Source of the DNA: a virus
IMG/VR virus record: IMGVR_UViG_3300046642_000279
Span: 1-49,166 of that record
Length of the DNA stretch: 49,166 bases
Strand: one strand, 5' to 3'
The position numbers and the translations under genes are program-made. Shown piece by piece: positions 24,202 through 34,045 of the stretch. Each line of letters begins with the position of its first letter. The stretch's first letter is position 1. Below the pieces are notes generated by a model, which was not told the origin of the DNA, ran no database searches, and was given only the letters and a program-made list of their open reading frames with translations.

Positions 24202-25559
24202 TAGCTCTCCAGTACCTCGCAGACGGTCTTGACAGGAAGGCCGCTAGCCGCGACCTTTTCGATGTGTTCTTTGAACACCGCTTCATTCATCTGGGTGCCG
24301 CCCGCAGCTCCAGCAGCGACGATCTGGTGGTAGCTGAGGATCAGCCAGGTGTTGTATTTTTTGCACTCATTCACGGCGGTTTCGATTTCTGCCGCTGTGA
24401 TGGTCGAGCCGCCGCTGAGGAATGTACGCAGGCGGAATGACTCGCCGGGAGGGAATGTCTCGTGCGCTCCGCTGTTGCCGCCCTTGCCGCCGGTCGTACC
24501 TCGAATCGCGTTGAAGAACTTCTGGGCGATGGCCATTTTGGCAGCGTCAAATTCTCCCTTGGGCCACATGAATAGGTCGCGTCGCTTGAAGTTGTTTTCG
24601 ATGAGCCAGCGCTTGATCCGCTTCAGCTCTTCTTCGACGGCGGCGTTGGTCAGCGTCGCGTACCCGGCGTTGTGATTGGCCACGGTGTCGGCATGAGCGC
24701 AGACATCCCAGAAGGATTTGTCCTGAAGCGCTCTGACCTGTGCCAGCGTCATGTAGTTGGCGGTGCCGACCACATCGCGGATAATGCAGCTGGTTCCCCG
24801 GTAGCCGAATGTGTCCATGAAGGGTCGGGCACGTTCGTACGTCGATGCCCATCCATCGTCAAACACCAGACTGACAACGCCACCCGATGGAGTTGGCACA
24901 GCCGCGACCTCATTTACCTTCAATTCGGCTGTTTTACCTAGCTGGGCTTCAAAGCGGAACTCGATGTAGTTGACTGCTGCTCTGTTGATTGTGCCAGCTG
25001 GCGAAGCGTTGGCGAGGTCTCCCCAGGGAATCGTGATCGTCGCCCACTCGCCGTCTGAGATGTACGGCTGCGTGCTGCTACAGAATCGGTAGTGGACATT
25101 GTTGGTGGCGAGGTTGTCCGACGACAGGTAGATTTCGCAGACGCCGATGTTCGGCAGGTTGCTGATTTTGAATGTGATCTCAAGATCTTTGCCGGTGAAG
25201 TCGTACGGCCCGACTGTTTTCTTGCGGACTTTGGTTTGCGATTCGTCTTCCAGCGTCAGGATCTTGATCGACTGTTTGCCGATGACGCTGTCTTCGGCGT
25301 CAACAAAGGTTCCGGTGCCGCTGTATTTTTCGAATGCGTGCCCTGGCTGGAACTGCTGGATCACAGTTTTCTGCGGTCGGGGAGGCAGCTTCAGCGAAGG
25401 CGTCGCCGTATCGACGTTGCCCATTTTTATGCCGAGAGCTTCCTCGATCCTGTTGATGGCATCGGCAAGCGAGTTGTGATAGTTTTTGTGATTCGTCAGC
25501 GAGATGGTGCCATCGAGAACTTCTTTGAACAGATTGTCAAGTTCTTCTGGCCAAGCCAT
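24201..25559 (-). CDS. Tail-associated polysaccharide deacetylase (CE4/NodB-like)
   Basis: This 452-residue protein begins with a helical stalk-like region (about 1-50), then a carbohydrate-binding-like beta domain (about 75-215). A NodB-type domain follows from about residue 225. The catalytic SLVFDDGWAS supplies the Asp pair, and CAHADTVANH the metal His ligands with spacing longer than canonical. FMWPKGEFD and LILSYHQI match later CE4 motifs. Such enzymes remove acetyl groups from surface glycans. In a tail gene cluster this suggests receptor or capsule modification during adsorption. Confidence 0.8.
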   Translation of the reverse strand: MAWPEELDNLFKEVLDGTISLTNHKNYHNSLADAINRIEEALGIKMGNVDTATPSLKLPPRPQKTVIQQFQPGHAFEKYSGTGTFVDAEDSVIGKQSIKILTLEDESQTKVRKKTVGPYDFTGKDLEITFKISNLPNIGVCEIYLSSDNLATNNVHYRFCSSTQPYISDGEWATITIPWGDLANASPAGTINRAAVNYIEFRFEAQLGKTAELKVNEVAAVPTPSGGVVSLVFDDGWASTYERARPFMDTFGYRGTSCIIRDVVGTANYMTLAQVRALQDKSFWDVCAHADTVANHNAGYATLTNAAVEEELKRIKRWLIENNFKRRDLFMWPKGEFDAAKMAIAQKFFNAIRGTTGGKGGNSGAHETFPPGESFRLRTFLSGGSTITAAEIETAVNECKKYNTWLILSYHQIVAAGAAGGTQMNEAVFKEHIEKVAASGLPVKTVCEVLES

Positions 25560-27475
25560 TATTTCGCCTCCGATGTGAAGTGGTATCCAGGGAAGTAGCG
25601 GACCACGGCGCTGAGTTTGTGCATCCCCGCGTCGCCTTGCGCCAGGTGGTCGCCTTTGCTCGGCACGATGATCCCGCGCGCCGCGCGACCCTCCAGGCCA
25701 GACGGCGGTGCATAGGGCAGGAAGCCGTCTGGGACGCCGCGTGCCCAGACTTCATCGGTTATGTGCTGTCGGTATACCCCGTCGCTCCGCAGCTCGATAG
25801 AGCGGCCTGCAAAGCACACCCGGTTTTCATCGACGGCTTCCGTGTAGTAGACCGTGATTTTGATTTGATCGACGCTGGCAATGCATTCTTTGCCTTCGAG
25901 CTGGAGCTGTTCAATGCCCAACACAACTCCAAAGTTTGCGGCGTTAACATCAGCAGGAGTAAGGGTCAATCCCCAAAGGTCATATCCATAATTCACAACT
26001 TCGTCAACGGTGTTCCAGACATGTCCGATGCTGGCTTTGTTAGTTCCTGAAACAACTCCGCCCTTGACCAGTTGCACCACCTTGTCGGTGATGCTTCCTG
26101 TTGTAAGGCCGCTGAACTTCTTCTCGATGCTGACGACAACAGCTGTGATGGTGGCGCCAACTGGAATAGCAAATCCGAACCCGGTTGCCTTCAGCTGGTG
26201 TGAAGAGAATGCGCCGCCTTTGAGTGTTGCATATACATTGTCGGATGCTTTTGCATTTTCGGGATTTGTCCATGCTGCACCTTCGCCCCCACCGGCAATG
26301 TCTTCAACTTTCGTCGGCGGTTTTTCAGACTGGAAGTCGGCAATTTGAGTGGCGGAAGGAGTTGATAGCGCCAGGAACTGCTCGGTCGTCAGGAAGAACA
26401 TGCAGTCCAAACCGATTTCGCCGGTCCCGCTCCGCGCCCTTGCCAGCAACCTCCATTCCCAACGCTGTTCACCAAGGATTGCTGTTTCAAGACGGGCTTC
26501 GCCGAGATCAATCTTTGAGAATTCACTGCTGCCGACCGGAATGCGAACCGGCCTATTTGCGGTCCAGCGTGACGAGCCGAGCGCACGCCATTCCAACTTG
26601 AGTTCAATGTTTTCTGCCACCGCTCCGAAGTCCTGCGCGCGGAGCCACACTCTGCGCACCCCTGTGTGGGTCATGTGCCCGGCGGTGGGAATTTTCGAGC
26701 TGAGGACATTGATGAATCCGGCGGTGAGTTTCACCTGGACGCGCGAAGCTCCAGACGATCCCGCGCTTCCTTCTTTGAAAGACCCTCCACTCAGAGTGAG
26801 TTTCTCACACTCATAGAAGGCGTCGGCGGTGGTTGTGCGGGTTTCGACCGGAGCCAAGTAGCGCGACTCGATGCTGTGGAGCAGACCTTTCCAGTCACTC
26901 GCATCTTCGTTTTTGACGGTCACCCGGACAAGCCCCGGAGCCGATCCCTTGACGCTTTCGATTTCCCACTTCAGGTGCGGCAAGCCTTCAGATTTGAAGG
27001 TTGCAGATTCCACCGCCGTCGTGCCGTAGACGTACGGCCCGGTGACGAGATTCAGCGTCACATCGGGTGCCTTCTTCCGGTGTGCGAACATCCACCCCTG
27101 CAGGCCGCCCAGGGCAGCCCCGTAGACCTGTTGCGCCACAGATGTAGAGAAGCCCCCGGATGCGTCGAAGTCGCGCCTTACAAAGCCTCCCTCGCGCTGC
27201 CACAGGCCGACCTTCTTCTGCAGCTTCGATGCTGCTTCCGCGAGGTTAACCGCGCCCTCTTGCATCACCATCAGCTGGAGCTGGACGTTGCGGTTCGGTG
27301 GGTGCCGGTCGGCGGGCACTTCACCGAGAGCCTGGCGGATCAGGAACAGCTCATGTTCGGAGTCGCCCCAGTCAGGCTCGCCTCGGATGGCGAGGCCAAT
27401 GTCATCCAGGCCAAGTTCTGCGCGGTTCGCGATGAACGTTGCTGGGTCGCAGGTTACTGTCTCAGTTGATGGCAT
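25559..27475 (-). CDS. Minor tail protein (638 aa)
   Basis: It follows the tape measure gene, the usual place of a distal tail protein in siphoviruses. The protein is beta-rich, with a large C-terminal region containing several predicted jelly-roll-like stretches. A late segment (SDNVYATLKGG...ATGFGFAIPVGATITAVVVS) resembles fibre-associated beta modules. No enzymatic motif recognised. A receptor-binding role is possible. Confidence 0.65.
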   Translation of the reverse strand: MPSTETVTCDPATFIANRAELGLDDIGLAIRGEPDWGDSEHELFLIRQALGEVPADRHPPNRNVQLQLMVMQEGAVNLAEAASKLQKKVGLWQREGGFVRRDFDASGGFSTSVAQQVYGAALGGLQGWMFAHRKKAPDVTLNLVTGPYVYGTTAVESATFKSEGLPHLKWEIESVKGSAPGLVRVTVKNEDASDWKGLLHSIESRYLAPVETRTTTADAFYECEKLTLSGGSFKEGSAGSSGASRVQVKLTAGFINVLSSKIPTAGHMTHTGVRRVWLRAQDFGAVAENIELKLEWRALGSSRWTANRPVRIPVGSSEFSKIDLGEARLETAILGEQRWEWRLLARARSGTGEIGLDCMFFLTTEQFLALSTPSATQIADFQSEKPPTKVEDIAGGGEGAAWTNPENAKASDNVYATLKGGAFSSHQLKATGFGFAIPVGATITAVVVSIEKKFSGLTTGSITDKVVQLVKGGVVSGTNKASIGHVWNTVDEVVNYGYDLWGLTLTPADVNAANFGVVLGIEQLQLEGKECIASVDQIKITVYYTEAVDENRVCFAGRSIELRSDGVYRQHITDEVWARGVPDGFLPYAPPSGLEGRAARGIIVPSKGDHLAQGDAGMHKLSAVVRYFPGYHFTSEAK

Positions 27476-27478
27476 TGG

Positions 27479-30400
27479 CTATCGCCTCCTTTTCGATCCG
27501 GGCGATGGCTTGGCTGCGCCGCTCGCGTCTTTGCGTGTGATCTTGCGCACGTCCTTCTCGAAGCTCTGGCCGTTGACCTTGCCGGTCACCTTGCCGTCGG
27601 CCTCATGGAAGTGCACTTCTTCAAAGTTCAACTCATGATGTCGAGAACCTTTCAGCGCAGCCGTCGCCTCATGCGCTGGCAAAACCCGGCTACCCTGCGG
27701 AGCGAAGATCGGCTCTGGCCCATGCTCCCCAACCCAGGCCATCGAATGTCCGGCGGCGAGCGCGCCACCCTTGGCGAAGGAGCCAGCGAACGGCACAGCC
27801 CCCAGCGCTTGCACGGACGGGAAGTTTGAGAGGACTCCGAACTGTGACTGCGAAGTCAGGTAGCGACTGCGCCACGTTTCCGCGATCTCTCTCTCAACGC
27901 TGGCCAGTTCTGTTTCGCCAGGGGTGGATGGAGTTTTGACCTTCGCTGCTTCTTCGCCGATTTCGCGGAGCCGCTGCTGCACGGTCAGGACTTCTGGTCC
28001 GAGTGTTCCGATGGCCGGGATGCCTTTGATCTGCTCGGTCGGTCCGCCGACTCCCTGGATCTGCTGCAGGCCGATGAAGGGAATCTTTTTGACTTCGCCG
28101 CCGCCGCCAAACAGGTTGGCTGCCGTTTCGCGCAGGCCGGTCTGTTTCGATTCCAGCGAGGGGATGATCCCCATCGGATTCTGGACGAGTCCCTGTTCAA
28201 CGCGGCTGCGGCTAGCCTGTTCCCCCTGGATCTTCTGGATGTGTTCTTTGATCGCCTTGATCTGCGAGGTGCCTTCAGCGCCGGAGTGGGCGAGCGCGTT
28301 CTTTTTGGATTCCAGATTGCGCTCCATTTGGTTGATTTTCGCAGTCTGCGCGGCAGCGGCGGCTTTGCCTTTCGGCGTCGGCTGGCGACGGGCTTCCGCA
28401 ATCTGGTGTTCCATCGTGTGGACTTCTTGTTCAATCGCCTGTTTCGTCTGGTTCGAAGCAGCCTCGATGTCTTTGATTTTCTTTTCGAGAGCTTTCTTTT
28501 CCTGTTCGGCCTTGCGGATCGCGGCGCGGACATTCAGCAGCCGACCCTTCGCATCCTTGAGGAGCTTCTGGACGCGCGGCATGTATTTGTCCTGTATCTT
28601 TTCATGAGTCGCAATCACTTCGCGGCGCATCGCCAGCAGCGAGGACAGCTGTTTGTTGAGCCAGTAACCCTCGCCTTGGTTCGCGAAGTTGCCCTGAGTC
28701 GTTTCGCCTTCTTCGTTGGTGATAGAGAGGCTCGACGCGCTCGTTGCATACTCGCCAAATTTTTCGGCTTCTTTGGTGAGGTCACCCAGACGACCAAGCT
28801 GGGCTTTGTCCAGACCGACTCCATCAATGCGGCGGTGGAGCTTTTTCAGCTGGCCTTTGTACTTGGGCTGGTGTTTGCCTTTGGCCAGCCCCTTCAAGAC
28901 ATTTTCGATGCTCCGACCAATCGGCTTCTTCTTTTTCTTTTTCATCAAGTTGTTGATGGAGCTAGCACCGGCTTCGCCTTCACCGCCGCCACCAGAGAAG
29001 AGGCCAAACTGTTTCATCGTCGCGATGGCTCGGTCTTTTTGGAGCAGGTAGTTGGCTCGACCTTCGTTGCCTTCACCGACACCGGAAGCCTGGACGATCT
29101 GAGCGATGGCGTTCGCTGGCAGCGACGGGTTCTTGCTATGCTGTTCCATCGCACTGCGGCCGGTCCAGGTCGGGTGGCCGGTGAGGAACCCGCTGATCTC
29201 GCTAGCGGCATCCATGATCGGAGCGCCGCCGGACCCCAGCCCCTGAAGGACGTTCCCCGGAGCGGACGCCCCCATGCTGCTCTCGGCCCACAGCGCCTCG
29301 AACAGAGCCAGGGCAGGTACGTATTCGGCGTGCGCCCGTTTCACGATCTGCGCAGCCTCGCTGGCTACTGAGCCGCCGATTCCTTTGAGGCTAAGTTCGG
29401 AGTCGCCGCCACCCCACTTGCCCGGCGTATGTGATTTGAGATATTTGTTAGCGGCCGTCGTCTGCTTGTTGATGGACCCCTGCGCCAGACTCTTGAATGC
29501 TCCATCCGGTCCGGTCATTTCCAGTTCTTTGATCTGCGACACTAGCCCGGTCATGCCAGCAGCGTGACGAACGTTGAAGGGTCCGCCACTGTCGCCTTCC
29601 GACACCTCGCCCATGCCGATGCTCGACGGGAACCACCCTGCGCCGCCTCCGGGGTTGGAGCCGCTGGTGCCGAAGAACCTACCGGCGATTTTCATGAAGG
29701 CGTGTACGGCGTTGGCATAGACCGTGATCGGCCCGGAGCCGGGTGAACCCCAGCTCGCGAGTTCGCCTGACACCATCGGCTTCTGCAACAGACCTGCCGC
29801 ATTCAGCACCGCCGACACCGCGCCGGAGCAGTCGTACGGTCCGACAAAGCTGCCGTGGCCTCCACCCCAGACGTAGGGGAATTGCTGCGAGTTGATTTCC
29901 TTGGCTTTCGACAGCGCAGCGCCCATGCCCATCACGCCGCCTTCTGCGAAGCGCGGCCTGTTGTTGTTCAGATTTTCCAGAGCGCCGAGCTTGCGCATGT
30001 CCTTCGACGCCCGGCTGTTCAGAATGTGGACCACCTCATGCGGCTCGACCATCGCGGTCATCGGCACCTTGTCGCCCGACGTATTGCCAGGAACGATCAT
30101 GCCGCCAGCCTGGTGGTTGCCTTTGTGTTCGGATTTGTTTTTGAACCCGAACTGGACAGCCGACACACCCATCTTCTGTAGCGCAGCGCCCAGACGTTTT
30201 TCGATAGTCCGCGTCGCGATGCCTGACGATTCCGCGATCTTGACAGCGTCTTCGTGGAAGATGATGCTGCCTTTGCTTGCCGATGCGGCGAACCTCTTGT
30301 TGGCGAGCGTCCCGCTGGTGGCAAATTCTTCCATGCCTTCTTTGACGTGCTTGGCGCCGATGGTGATGCCTCGGAAGTGACGGCCGAGCGCGGCCTGTTC

Positions 30401-32734
30401 GCCACCAATTTCGCGCAGCGCGCGGGCGAACTTCTTGCCGCCGACGTGAGCCGCTTCAGCAACATCGTTTTGAATCTTTGACCGGACCTTCCCTTCTTCA
30501 TTTTCCTTGCCGACCAGTCGATGCAGCAGCTGCCAGTTTTCCTTGCCGCGCTTTTTTTCAACGTCGTATTTGTGGTTGAGGTGATTCACCTGAGCTTCGA
30601 TCCCGGGCAGCCTCGCCTTTTCCGACGCGACGACAAGCAGGGTGCGGTGGCGGTAGTCAGCTAGCGCGTGACCGCTGAGCCGGTGCGCATGGGCTGCGCC
30701 TTCCGCCGTCTTCTGGTCGCGGTGCTGCATCTCAGAGAGTTCATGCTCAGCCTTCCGAGCCTCGGCTGACGCCGGACCGAATTTCTTGATGACGGCGTTC
30801 AGATGTTCGTGCGCCCGACTCGCCTGCTTCGTCGCGGCATGGTGTCGCTTGGTCGCAGCGGCCAGATTGTTTTCGGCGCTGTGCAAACCTTTAACGGCAT
30901 CGCGCTGGCTGTGGACGGCTTCCGCAGCATGGTGCGCCTGGCGCTGCACCATTTCCTGTACTCCGGTGAGTTTGGTGTCGCTGATCATGCTGTTCAGCAT
31001 GCCGCCGAGAATCGAGCCGATGCCAGAGCCGACCATCGCGCCAGGCAATCCACCGACGATGCCGCCGACGATGCCTCCTGCCGCAGCCCCACCGGCCTTG
31101 TAGAGCGCCGCTTTGCTATCGCCTTCCACGGCCGACTTGACAATGTTCCCGATGCCGACGACGGCGAGAGCCATCGGCAGCATTTTGGCGAGGCCGCCAG
31201 CGAACCCTGTTGCCGCTCCTCTCGCCCCCGCCATCATTCCACCAGACTCAACTGTTGTCGCAGCCGTGGCTGCTACTGGAACCGACCCGGTGACGACGCC
31301 GGAGCTGTTCGCGATCAGCAACTCTTTCTGGGCCGTGATGACCCCGGCGATGGATGCGGCCAGCTCAGCGTTCGCTGTGGCGGCTGCCTGAGTCTCAATG
31401 GTGTTCTGGCCCAACACCATGTTGTTGCGCTCCAACCACAGGATCAGCGAGCCGGTCTGCGTCGTCAAGTATCCGAACAGCCGGAGCAGCGGCCCTATCG
31501 CAGCGGCTGTGGCAAGGATCGCCAGCACGGTGGCCTGGTTGCCGTGCGACAGGTGGGCGAAGGCGTCAGCCGCGCTGCCGATAGCTCCGGCGACGGCGAT
31601 GAAGGCGGGCACGACGATGGGCACGATCACCTTGCCGATCTTCACCAGATCAACCTGAATGTTCGCCCAAGCCCTCTGGAGTTCCACCAGTGGGTTTTCT
31701 TCTGCGGCTTTGACCTCGGCGGCGTATTTGTGGATGCCCTTGCCGACCAGCTGTTCTTTTTCAAACAGTTCCTGGTAGTTCTGGGTGAGCATCTCGATGG
31801 TCGCGCTGGATTTGGCGCCGCCGAACGCTTCGATCTGAACTCGGTTGGCCTCGTTGGCCGAGAGCTTGTCCAGATGTTCTGCCAAGTATTTGATTGCTTC
31901 CGGCAAGCCCTTGTGCCGCATGATGTTGGCGAGGGTTTCGGACTTGATGCCGATTCCGCCGAGAGCTTCTTCCGCCTTTTTGGTGTGCGGCACCAGCATT
32001 GTGATCGCCGTACGCAGCCTGGTGGATGCCATGATCGCGGGCACGTTGCGGTCGGTCATCACCGTCAGCGCGCTGGAGTAGTCGCGCATGCCCAGACCGG
32101 CGGCGACGAACGCTGGCAACACTCCGGTGGACAGCGCGCCCTGGAGTTCTTCCATCCGCATGTCCCCGGTACCAACCGTCGCGTTCATTTCGGCGGCAAG
32201 GTGGTTGAATGCTTTGGAGCCGTGGATGTCCAACGACTTCGCCGCACCAACGAGAGCTTTGGTGGTCATCTCCAGATCGGAGTTGCCGACCGTAGCCAGT
32301 TTGATCCCCTCGGTCAGAGCGTGAACGCCTTTCGCCCCTTTGTACCCAGCCGAGCGAACCCGGAACAGAGCTTTGGCAACCTCGTCTGGTCCGAACTTCG
32401 ATGCCTGCGACAGCTTCAAGACTTCGCCGCGCAGGTATTTGGTTTCTTTGGCGGACGCTCCGGCCTGAGTCTGGATCAGGCTCATTGACCGTTCGAATTT
32501 GAGGTTCACATCTACCGCAGCCGCCGCGATTCCAAGTAGCGGCAGGGTGATCGCCTTGGTCATCGTCCTCCCGGCACTGGTCATCATCGCGCCGGACTTC
32601 TTCATGGATTTGCCCATCGCGACCCCGGCCGCATCCGTCTTGACTAGGGAGCTTTGGACCGTACGCAACTCAGCGTTGGTCGGCCCAACTCCCTGCGCCT
32701 TGACGACTACGGCCAGGACCGCTGCAGGCATCAT
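27479..32734 (-). CDS. Tape measure protein with two putative peptidoglycan hydrolase domains
   Basis: This 1751-residue protein sets tail length. The N-terminus (about 60-330) matches the TP901-type core (SLIQTQAGASAKE...LSQASKFGPDEVAKAL). Hydrophobic, Gly-rich segments lie near 450-580. An NlpC/P60-like segment (FPYVWGGGHG...YDCSGAVSAVL, about residues 950-1000) is followed by a lysozyme-like one (ALFEALWAESSMGASAPGN, about 1135-1200). Long coiled coils (about 1380-1510) precede a short C-terminal domain. It likely digests the cell wall during DNA entry. The start overlaps the frameshifted chaperone stop (ATGA). Confidence 0.9.
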   Translation of the reverse strand: MMPAAVLAVVVKAQGVGPTNAELRTVQSSLVKTDAAGVAMGKSMKKSGAMMTSAGRTMTKAITLPLLGIAAAAVDVNLKFERSMSLIQTQAGASAKETKYLRGEVLKLSQASKFGPDEVAKALFRVRSAGYKGAKGVHALTEGIKLATVGNSDLEMTTKALVGAAKSLDIHGSKAFNHLAAEMNATVGTGDMRMEELQGALSTGVLPAFVAAGLGMRDYSSALTVMTDRNVPAIMASTRLRTAITMLVPHTKKAEEALGGIGIKSETLANIMRHKGLPEAIKYLAEHLDKLSANEANRVQIEAFGGAKSSATIEMLTQNYQELFEKEQLVGKGIHKYAAEVKAAEENPLVELQRAWANIQVDLVKIGKVIVPIVVPAFIAVAGAIGSAADAFAHLSHGNQATVLAILATAAAIGPLLRLFGYLTTQTGSLILWLERNNMVLGQNTIETQAAATANAELAASIAGVITAQKELLIANSSGVVTGSVPVAATAATTVESGGMMAGARGAATGFAGGLAKMLPMALAVVGIGNIVKSAVEGDSKAALYKAGGAAAGGIVGGIVGGLPGAMVGSGIGSILGGMLNSMISDTKLTGVQEMVQRQAHHAAEAVHSQRDAVKGLHSAENNLAAATKRHHAATKQASRAHEHLNAVIKKFGPASAEARKAEHELSEMQHRDQKTAEGAAHAHRLSGHALADYRHRTLLVVASEKARLPGIEAQVNHLNHKYDVEKKRGKENWQLLHRLVGKENEEGKVRSKIQNDVAEAAHVGGKKFARALREIGGEQAALGRHFRGITIGAKHVKEGMEEFATSGTLANKRFAASASKGSIIFHEDAVKIAESSGIATRTIEKRLGAALQKMGVSAVQFGFKNKSEHKGNHQAGGMIVPGNTSGDKVPMTAMVEPHEVVHILNSRASKDMRKLGALENLNNNRPRFAEGGVMGMGAALSKAKEINSQQFPYVWGGGHGSFVGPYDCSGAVSAVLNAAGLLQKPMVSGELASWGSPGSGPITVYANAVHAFMKIAGRFFGTSGSNPGGGAGWFPSSIGMGEVSEGDSGGPFNVRHAAGMTGLVSQIKELEMTGPDGAFKSLAQGSINKQTTAANKYLKSHTPGKWGGGDSELSLKGIGGSVASEAAQIVKRAHAEYVPALALFEALWAESSMGASAPGNVLQGLGSGGAPIMDAASEISGFLTGHPTWTGRSAMEQHSKNPSLPANAIAQIVQASGVGEGNEGRANYLLQKDRAIATMKQFGLFSGGGGEGEAGASSINNLMKKKKKKPIGRSIENVLKGLAKGKHQPKYKGQLKKLHRRIDGVGLDKAQLGRLGDLTKEAEKFGEYATSASSLSITNEEGETTQGNFANQGEGYWLNKQLSSLLAMRREVIATHEKIQDKYMPRVQKLLKDAKGRLLNVRAAIRKAEQEKKALEKKIKDIEAASNQTKQAIEQEVHTMEHQIAEARRQPTPKGKAAAAAQTAKINQMERNLESKKNALAHSGAEGTSQIKAIKEHIQKIQGEQASRSRVEQGLVQNPMGIIPSLESKQTGLRETAANLFGGGGEVKKIPFIGLQQIQGVGGPTEQIKGIPAIGTLGPEVLTVQQRLREIGEEAAKVKTPSTPGETELASVEREIAETWRSRYLTSQSQFGVLSNFPSVQALGAVPFAGSFAKGGALAAGHSMAWVGEHGPEPIFAPQGSRVLPAHEATAALKGSRHHELNFEEVHFHEADGKVTGKVNGQSFEKDVRKITRKDASGAAKPSPGSKRRR

Positions 32735-33334
32735 AGGTCGAACGCCTCCTTTTCAGCAGCCTTAGCCTCTTCAACTTCGACTTCTGAAAGGACACCCCAC
32801 AGAGCTAGCTCTGGGTTAGAGATGGATGACATTAGCTCTGCGTGCGTTCTCTTGAGTTTGTCAGCTAGGTAGAACTCAAACCTGAGCTGGCTCCTCGGGT
32901 TTTGGAAACTCCTCGCGAGCCTTCGCGAGAGCCTCCTTGTCTATATTGCTCAACTCATCCAGCGCTTCGATCACGCGGGAGAAGCCGCGCCCGGATGTGA
33001 GGTGGAGCTGTCGGACCTGATCCTCATCGAATCGCGGCTCGACAACGCCCTGCTGGAACTGCATGATCTCCATCTCGCCCCAGGCGACTTTCGTCTCTTC
33101 GCCCTGGAAGGCCAGCCCGCGCTGGCGGATGCCAGACGACTGAGCTGCCGTGAACGAGCGGATCTTGACTGAGCAGTCCCACTCGGGAACCTCAATCTCC
33201 TTCTCCTGAATGTCGGCCGGAGCCTTCTTCAGAATCGCCTCGACGGTGCCTATCGGCAACGTTCCGGACTGGGTTCCGGCCAACGCCTGTCCTGGCGTCA
33301 GCTCGGAACCCGAACCCTCGTTTGGTGCACCCAT
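32731..33334 (-). CDS. Tail assembly chaperone, frameshifted long form
   Basis: The zero-frame chaperone stops at 32876. A second minus-strand frame, open from 32970 to 32731, continues with FEFYLADKLKRTHAELMSS...EAFDL. Its TGA overlaps the tape measure ATG in an ATGA joint, which argues strongly that it is translated. The shift needed is +1 (or -2), not the usual -1, because the -1 frame meets a stop at once. Candidate slip sites are CCAAAACCC-G (32896-32905) or the GTT-TGA stop itself. Reinitiation at an internal ATG is an alternative. Confidence 0.75.
32876..33334 (-). CDS. Tail assembly chaperone, short form (152 aa)
   Basis: This 152-residue zero-frame product sits between the major tail protein and the tape measure, the classical place of the tail chaperone G protein. 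The acidic sequence includes EIEVPEWDCSVKIRSFTAAQ and GEMEIMQFQQGVVEPRFDEDQ. Such proteins coat the tape measure during tail assembly and dissociate as the tube polymerises. Confidence 0.85.
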   Translation of the reverse strand: MGAPNEGSGSELTPGQALAGTQSGTLPIGTVEAILKKAPADIQEKEIEVPEWDCSVKIRSFTAAQSSGIRQRGLAFQGEETKVAWGEMEIMQFQQGVVEPRFDEDQVRQLHLTSGRGFSRVIEALDELSNIDKEALAKAREEFPKPEEPAQV

Positions 33335-33361
33335 GATGACTCCTTTCAGCCTAGCTAGCGG

Positions 33362-33829
33362 CTAGACCAATTCGGCGGCGATTGCCGCTTCTTTTTCGAC
33401 CACTTCTGCGGCGGACACGCACCTTGCGATGCCCGTCTGGGTCACGTTTTTGATGGTCGGTTCCGTGGTGGAAGCCGCGCCAACTGCTCCGCTCAGCGGT
33501 TTGTAGTTGAACAGCTTCCCGCCCATCACGTAGCACGGGTTCGTGGCCGAGATTTCCCCGGAGCGAGCCTGCACCTTGGTGATGAACTTTTTGGAGGTGG
33601 CCTTGATGACCGACAGCACGGCGTCCACCTGGGCCGCAGCGAAGTCCTGGAAGATGCTGAACGTCATCGCACCGTCCCGCAATCCGGTCTCCGTCTGTTT
33701 GAAGTCGCTGCCGAACGTCGTGACATCGACTTCGTCATCCGGCTGGTCGATGTCCAGCTGGCTGATACGTCCTGTGAGGTTCGTCCCGTCGATGGTGATG
33801 ACGGGTTTCTTGAGGATCTCCTTGGACAT
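33362..33829 (-). CDS. Major tail (tube) protein (155 aa)
   Basis: The beta-rich 155-residue protein has ITIDGTNLTGRISQLDIDQPDDEVDVTTFG followed by GLRDGAMTFSIFQDF. That order of segments is seen in siphovirus tail tube subunits. Position (upstream of the chaperone and tape measure) agrees. The ATG is preceded by AAGGAGTAACGA, a strong ribosome site expected of an abundant virion protein. Confidence 0.8.
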   Translation of the reverse strand: MSKEILKKPVITIDGTNLTGRISQLDIDQPDDEVDVTTFGSDFKQTETGLRDGAMTFSIFQDFAAAQVDAVLSVIKATSKKFITKVQARSGEISATNPCYVMGGKLFNYKPLSGAVGAASTTEPTIKNVTQTGIARCVSAAEVVEKEAAIAAELV

Positions 33830-33832
33830 TCG

Positions 33833-34036
33833 TTACTCCTTCCCGCTGCCCGACTTGCCCGACTCGGGCGCAGACGGCGAGCTTGATGCGGACGAACTGC
33901 CGCTGGTGGGGACGACCTCGATGGCGCCACGCGACACCATTCGGTCCTCTTGGTCTTTGGTTATCTCAGCCTGTCCGGTCTGACCCGGCTCGATGCCGAG
34001 CTGCTCCAGCGTGCTGATGTTCTTGTACGTCTTCAC
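33833..34036 (-). CDS. Small structural-region protein with Ser-rich tail (67 aa)
   Basis: An N-terminal compact segment (STLEQLGIEPGQTGQAEITKD) is followed by a Ser/Gly/Ala-rich C-terminal tail. It lies between tail terminator and tail tube genes and may be a small virion or assembly protein. Function not known. Confidence 0.65.
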   Translation of the reverse strand: MKTYKNISTLEQLGIEPGQTGQAEITKDQEDRMVSRGAIEVVPTSGSSSASSSPSAPESGKSGSGKE

Positions 34037-34045
34037 GCTTCCTCC

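Noticed and set aside
30803-32488. 561-codon plus-strand frame
   Set aside because: Antisense shadow of the tape measure gene.
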